A stretch of 14,852 nt of DNA. It comes from Proteobacteria bacterium UBA7447 (GTDB lineage Bacteria > Pseudomonadota > Gammaproteobacteria > Arenicellales > UBA868). The notes beneath the pieces are model-generated. The model did not search any database, was not told where the DNA came from, and saw only the letters and a list, made by a program, of their open reading frames with translations. Positions 12,735 through 14,852 of the stretch are shown piece by piece; the stretch's first letter is position 1, and the number at the start of each line of letters is the position of its first letter. Made by a program: the position numbers and the translations under genes. The DNA lies in contig DLPX01000005.1 in the NCBI GenBank assembly GCA_002477475.1, positions 1 through 14,852 on the forward strand. The letters run 5' to 3'.

Positions 12735-14603
12735 ATGGATAACGCACATCTTAAAAAAACCTGGGAAAAGGGCATCAAGGCGCTTGAGCAGAGGGATTTT
12801 GCTCGTGCTATCGTAAGTCTCAAAAAGGTGGAGAAAGCGGCGCCTCAGGGTCCGGATGTACATTTCGCTATGGCGGATGCGTTCTTGGGTCAGGGGAAAG
12901 TTGACCAGGCAATCCGGCAGTGCCGACAGGGTGTTGACGTCGCGCCAAACGCGATTGCGGGATGGATCCGCTTGGGCAGGCTGTTTCTCATGACCGGAAA
13001 AGGTGAGCAGGCGCTCAAGGCATTCAGCCAAGCTGATAATGTCAGCCCGGATAATCCGCATGTGGCCGCAGGGATCGCTGAATCCAAAGCGATGACGGGC
13101 GATCTGGCCGGTGCAGAAGCCGCTTTTTCACAGGCGCTTTCGCTTGCGCCAGGAGAGCCTGATCTCATCATATCGCTGGCGAGGGTGCAGGATGCAAGAG
13201 GGCAGGCGCAGACCGCCGAGAAAACCCTCCGCGAGGCCTGTGCAGCGCATCCCGGCGCTATCCCCTTATGGCAGTCGCTTGGGAGGGCGCTCAGGGCCTG
13301 GGATCGCATCGAGGAGGCGAGCGATGCCTGTAACGAAGCACAGGAGCATCATCCCAATTCGGTCGAGATCAAGATCCAGCGTGCCCAACTGGCCTACGAG
13401 TTGCGGGATCTTGAAACTGCGCAGGCGCTTTTGACCAAACTCGCCAAGGCCTATCCGAACGACGTGAATATCCAGAACGATCTTGCGCAAGTGTTGGCGT
13501 CTCTGGGACAAGAGGCCGAAGCGCAGGCGCTTTTGAGAAATCTGACGGAGCGCGAACCGCTTTTTGGCCAACCCTGGCTCAATCTGGCACGAGCCAAGCG
13601 TTATGAGGATCCCCAGGATGGGGAGATCCAAAGGATGCGTGCCGCCCTAAAGCGCAGACAACCCCAACCCTCCCAGGCGGCTTATGTTCATTTTGCGCTT
13701 GGCAAGGCGCTTGATGACTGCCAAGCGTATGACGACGCGTTTTCCCATTATCAGAAAGCCAATGCGATTTTCCGAGACCAGCTTGCCTTTGACTCAAAAG
13801 CGCTCGAAGCGCATATAGATCGACTCATTGACGCCTTTACGCCGGAATTGATGAGCCAACTCAAAGGGCAGGGCAATCCGTCCGCCACGCCGCTGATGAT
13901 CGTCGGGATGCCGCGCTCAGGCACGACCCTCCTCGAGCAGGTACTCTGTGCGCACCCTGACATAGAGACAGCAGGAGAGCTCCGCACGCTTGCTCAGGCC
14001 GCGAAAGGGTTGACCGAGTCGGGTGAAAAACCCTGGCCTGAATGTATCGCGGAGATCGCACCCGACCTTCTGGCTGACCAGGCGGAAGGTTATCTTGCTG
14101 CACTCAGCGCAAGATCAGGTGCTGCTGCAAAAGTAGTCGACAAGATGCCCCAGAATTTTCTGCATCTTGGACTTGCGGCGCTGCTTTTCCCAAATACAGT
14201 GATCGTACACTGTGTGCGAGATCCGCTTGACACCTGTCTTTCAAACTTCTTCCAGGTTTTTCCTGCGGGGATCGATTTCGCCTATAACCTCTCGGATCTC
14301 GGGCATTATTATAGGAATTACCAACGCCTGATGACCCATTGGTCGTCGCTTCTTGGTCCTCAGCTTCTGACGGTTTATTATGAAGAACTTGTCTCTAACC
14401 CCGAGGGGGTCTTAAGGCCTTTGCTGCAAAGCCTTGGGGTCGCATGGAATGACGCGTGTCTTTCCCATCACGATAGCGTGGGCAGAGTGGATACCTTAAG
14501 TCTCTATCAGGTGCGACAACCTCTCAACACCGGCTCTACCGAGCGCTGGCGCAACTATGAAAAGCATCTCGCGCCGCTGCGCGCAGCGCTCGCGGGAGAA
14601 TAG
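12735..14603 (+). CDS. TPR-repeat sulfotransferase family protein
   Basis: Two-part protein of 622 residues with no signal peptide. Residues of about 1-345 are a run of tetratricopeptide-like helical repeats, recognisable from recurring spacing such as A...G....A...F..A....P. The C-terminal part (about 385-600) is a sulfotransferase fold: GMPRSGTTLLEQ at 391-402 is the PAPS phosphosulfate-binding loop, VVDKMPQNF near 467-475 and VRDPLDTCLSNFF at 494-506 the 3'-phosphate region with Arg and Ser, and TERWRNY near 602-608 a typical C-terminal motif. It probably transfers sulfate from PAPS to a carbohydrate, lipid or protein acceptor held by the repeats; the acceptor is unknown. GGAAAG precedes ATG 12735 by five bases; a TTG just before it is less likely. 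It is probably independent of the importer operon. Confidence 0.88.
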   Translation: MDNAHLKKTWEKGIKALEQRDFARAIVSLKKVEKAAPQGPDVHFAMADAFLGQGKVDQAIRQCRQGVDVAPNAIAGWIRLGRLFLMTGKGEQALKAFSQADNVSPDNPHVAAGIAESKAMTGDLAGAEAAFSQALSLAPGEPDLIISLARVQDARGQAQTAEKTLREACAAHPGAIPLWQSLGRALRAWDRIEEASDACNEAQEHHPNSVEIKIQRAQLAYELRDLETAQALLTKLAKAYPNDVNIQNDLAQVLASLGQEAEAQALLRNLTEREPLFGQPWLNLARAKRYEDPQDGEIQRMRAALKRRQPQPSQAAYVHFALGKALDDCQAYDDAFSHYQKANAIFRDQLAFDSKALEAHIDRLIDAFTPELMSQLKGQGNPSATPLMIVGMPRSGTTLLEQVLCAHPDIETAGELRTLAQAAKGLTESGEKPWPECIAEIAPDLLADQAEGYLAALSARSGAAAKVVDKMPQNFLHLGLAALLFPNTVIVHCVRDPLDTCLSNFFQVFPAGIDFAYNLSDLGHYYRNYQRLMTHWSSLLGPQLLTVYYEELVSNPEGVLRPLLQSLGVAWNDACLSHHDSVGRVDTLSLYQVRQPLNTGSTERWRNYEKHLAPLRAALAGE

Positions 14604-14653
14604 CCTACCCTGTTTAGCACCAGGCGACAGGGCTTGGATCCTGATAGCCAAAT

Positions 14654-14681
14654 AAAAAGGGCGCCTTTCGGCGCCCTTTTT
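14654..14681. terminator. Bidirectional Rho-independent terminator between convergent genes
   Basis: AAAAAGGGCGCC (14654-14665) and GGCGCCCTTTTT (14670-14681) are perfect inverted repeats around a four-base loop TTTC. The hairpin has a GC core with A-run and T-run flanks, so it ends with a U-tract in both directions. It lies between the sulfotransferase and the convergent porin-like gene, serving both. Confidence 0.92.
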
Positions 14682-14715
14682 ACACCAGACCAGAGGCCCG
14701 GTTAAACAACTGATC

Positions 14716-14852
14716 TTAGAAGTCGAACCGAAGCATGCCAACACCATCAGTGTCGGTCCCATCGTTCATGATTTCGAAAATCACTTTTGCACCGCCACCG
14801 AGGCCGATCGCGTAGTTACCCCAGATGCGAGGATCTGCGTAGGAATCAGACT
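14716..14852 (-). CDS. Outer-membrane porin-like protein (C-terminal fragment, cut by window edge)
   Basis: The minus strand, ending with TAA at 14716, encodes at least 44 residues running off the right edge. They end GVGMLRFDF. The fragment alternates polar and hydrophobic residues (NYAIGLGGGAKVIFEI, then an NDGTDTDG turn, then VGMLRFDF), as in the last two strands of a beta-barrel, and terminates in phenylalanine, the BAM-recognition residue of outer-membrane proteins. This fits a trimeric general porin of a Gram-negative bacterium. The subfamily and pore selectivity cannot be judged from this much. It is convergent with the sulfotransferase gene and shares its terminator. Confidence 0.75.
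   Translation of the reverse strand, partial: SDSYADPRIWGNYAIGLGGGAKVIFEIMNDGTDTDGVGMLRFDF

Overview
The window reads as ordinary chromosomal DNA of a Gram-negative proteobacterium, most likely a gammaproteobacterium, possibly marine. This rests on the outer-membrane porin C-terminus at the right edge, the Pseudomonas-like polyamine catabolic enzymes, Shine-Dalgarno-led operons and moderately GC-rich coding DNA. I cannot name the genus. No gene-free stretch exceeds 300 bases; the largest is the 267-base divergent region at 6158-6424. No rRNA, tRNA, CRISPR array, insertion sequence, phage gene or regulator gene was seen.

The left half (1-6157) is a minus-strand polyamine uptake and catabolism block. 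In transcription order it holds a gamma-glutamylputrescine synthetase-type glutamine synthetase (puuA/spuI type), a polyamine:pyruvate aminotransferase (spuC type), and a spermidine/putrescine ABC importer ordered binding protein (potD-like), permease (potB-like), permease (potC-like), ATPase (potA-like, cut by the left edge). Imported putrescine could be gamma-glutamylated by the synthetase or transaminated by the aminotransferase. The later Puu-pathway enzymes and a PuuR-type regulator are not in the window.

The middle (6425-12664) is a plus-strand cluster that starts divergently from puuA. It encodes a complete branched-chain-amino-acid-type (HAAT) importer: periplasmic binding protein, LivH- and LivM-type permeases, and LivG- and LivF-type ATPases. 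A nitrilase-superfamily amidohydrolase follows 62 bases later. The last four transporter genes are tightly overlapped. The substrate is unknown; the hydrolase suggests an amide- or carbamoyl-containing compound, and the divergent arrangement with polyamine genes suggests, without proving, a nitrogen-scavenging link.

The right part holds a TPR-sulfotransferase fusion gene (12735-14603), a strong bidirectional terminator (14654-14681), and the convergent 3' end of a porin-like gene.

The most notable features are these. The LivH-type permease has an extra N-terminal membrane region of about 100 residues. The LivM-type permease appears to use a TTG start, has a cysteine-containing loop insertion and a degenerate C-terminal glycine motif. 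Hairpins sit immediately after the binding-protein gene in both transport operons. The PotD-like protein has a twin-arginine signal. I found no clearly new defence or mobile system; the importer-plus-amidohydrolase cluster is the best candidate for an uncharacterised pathway.
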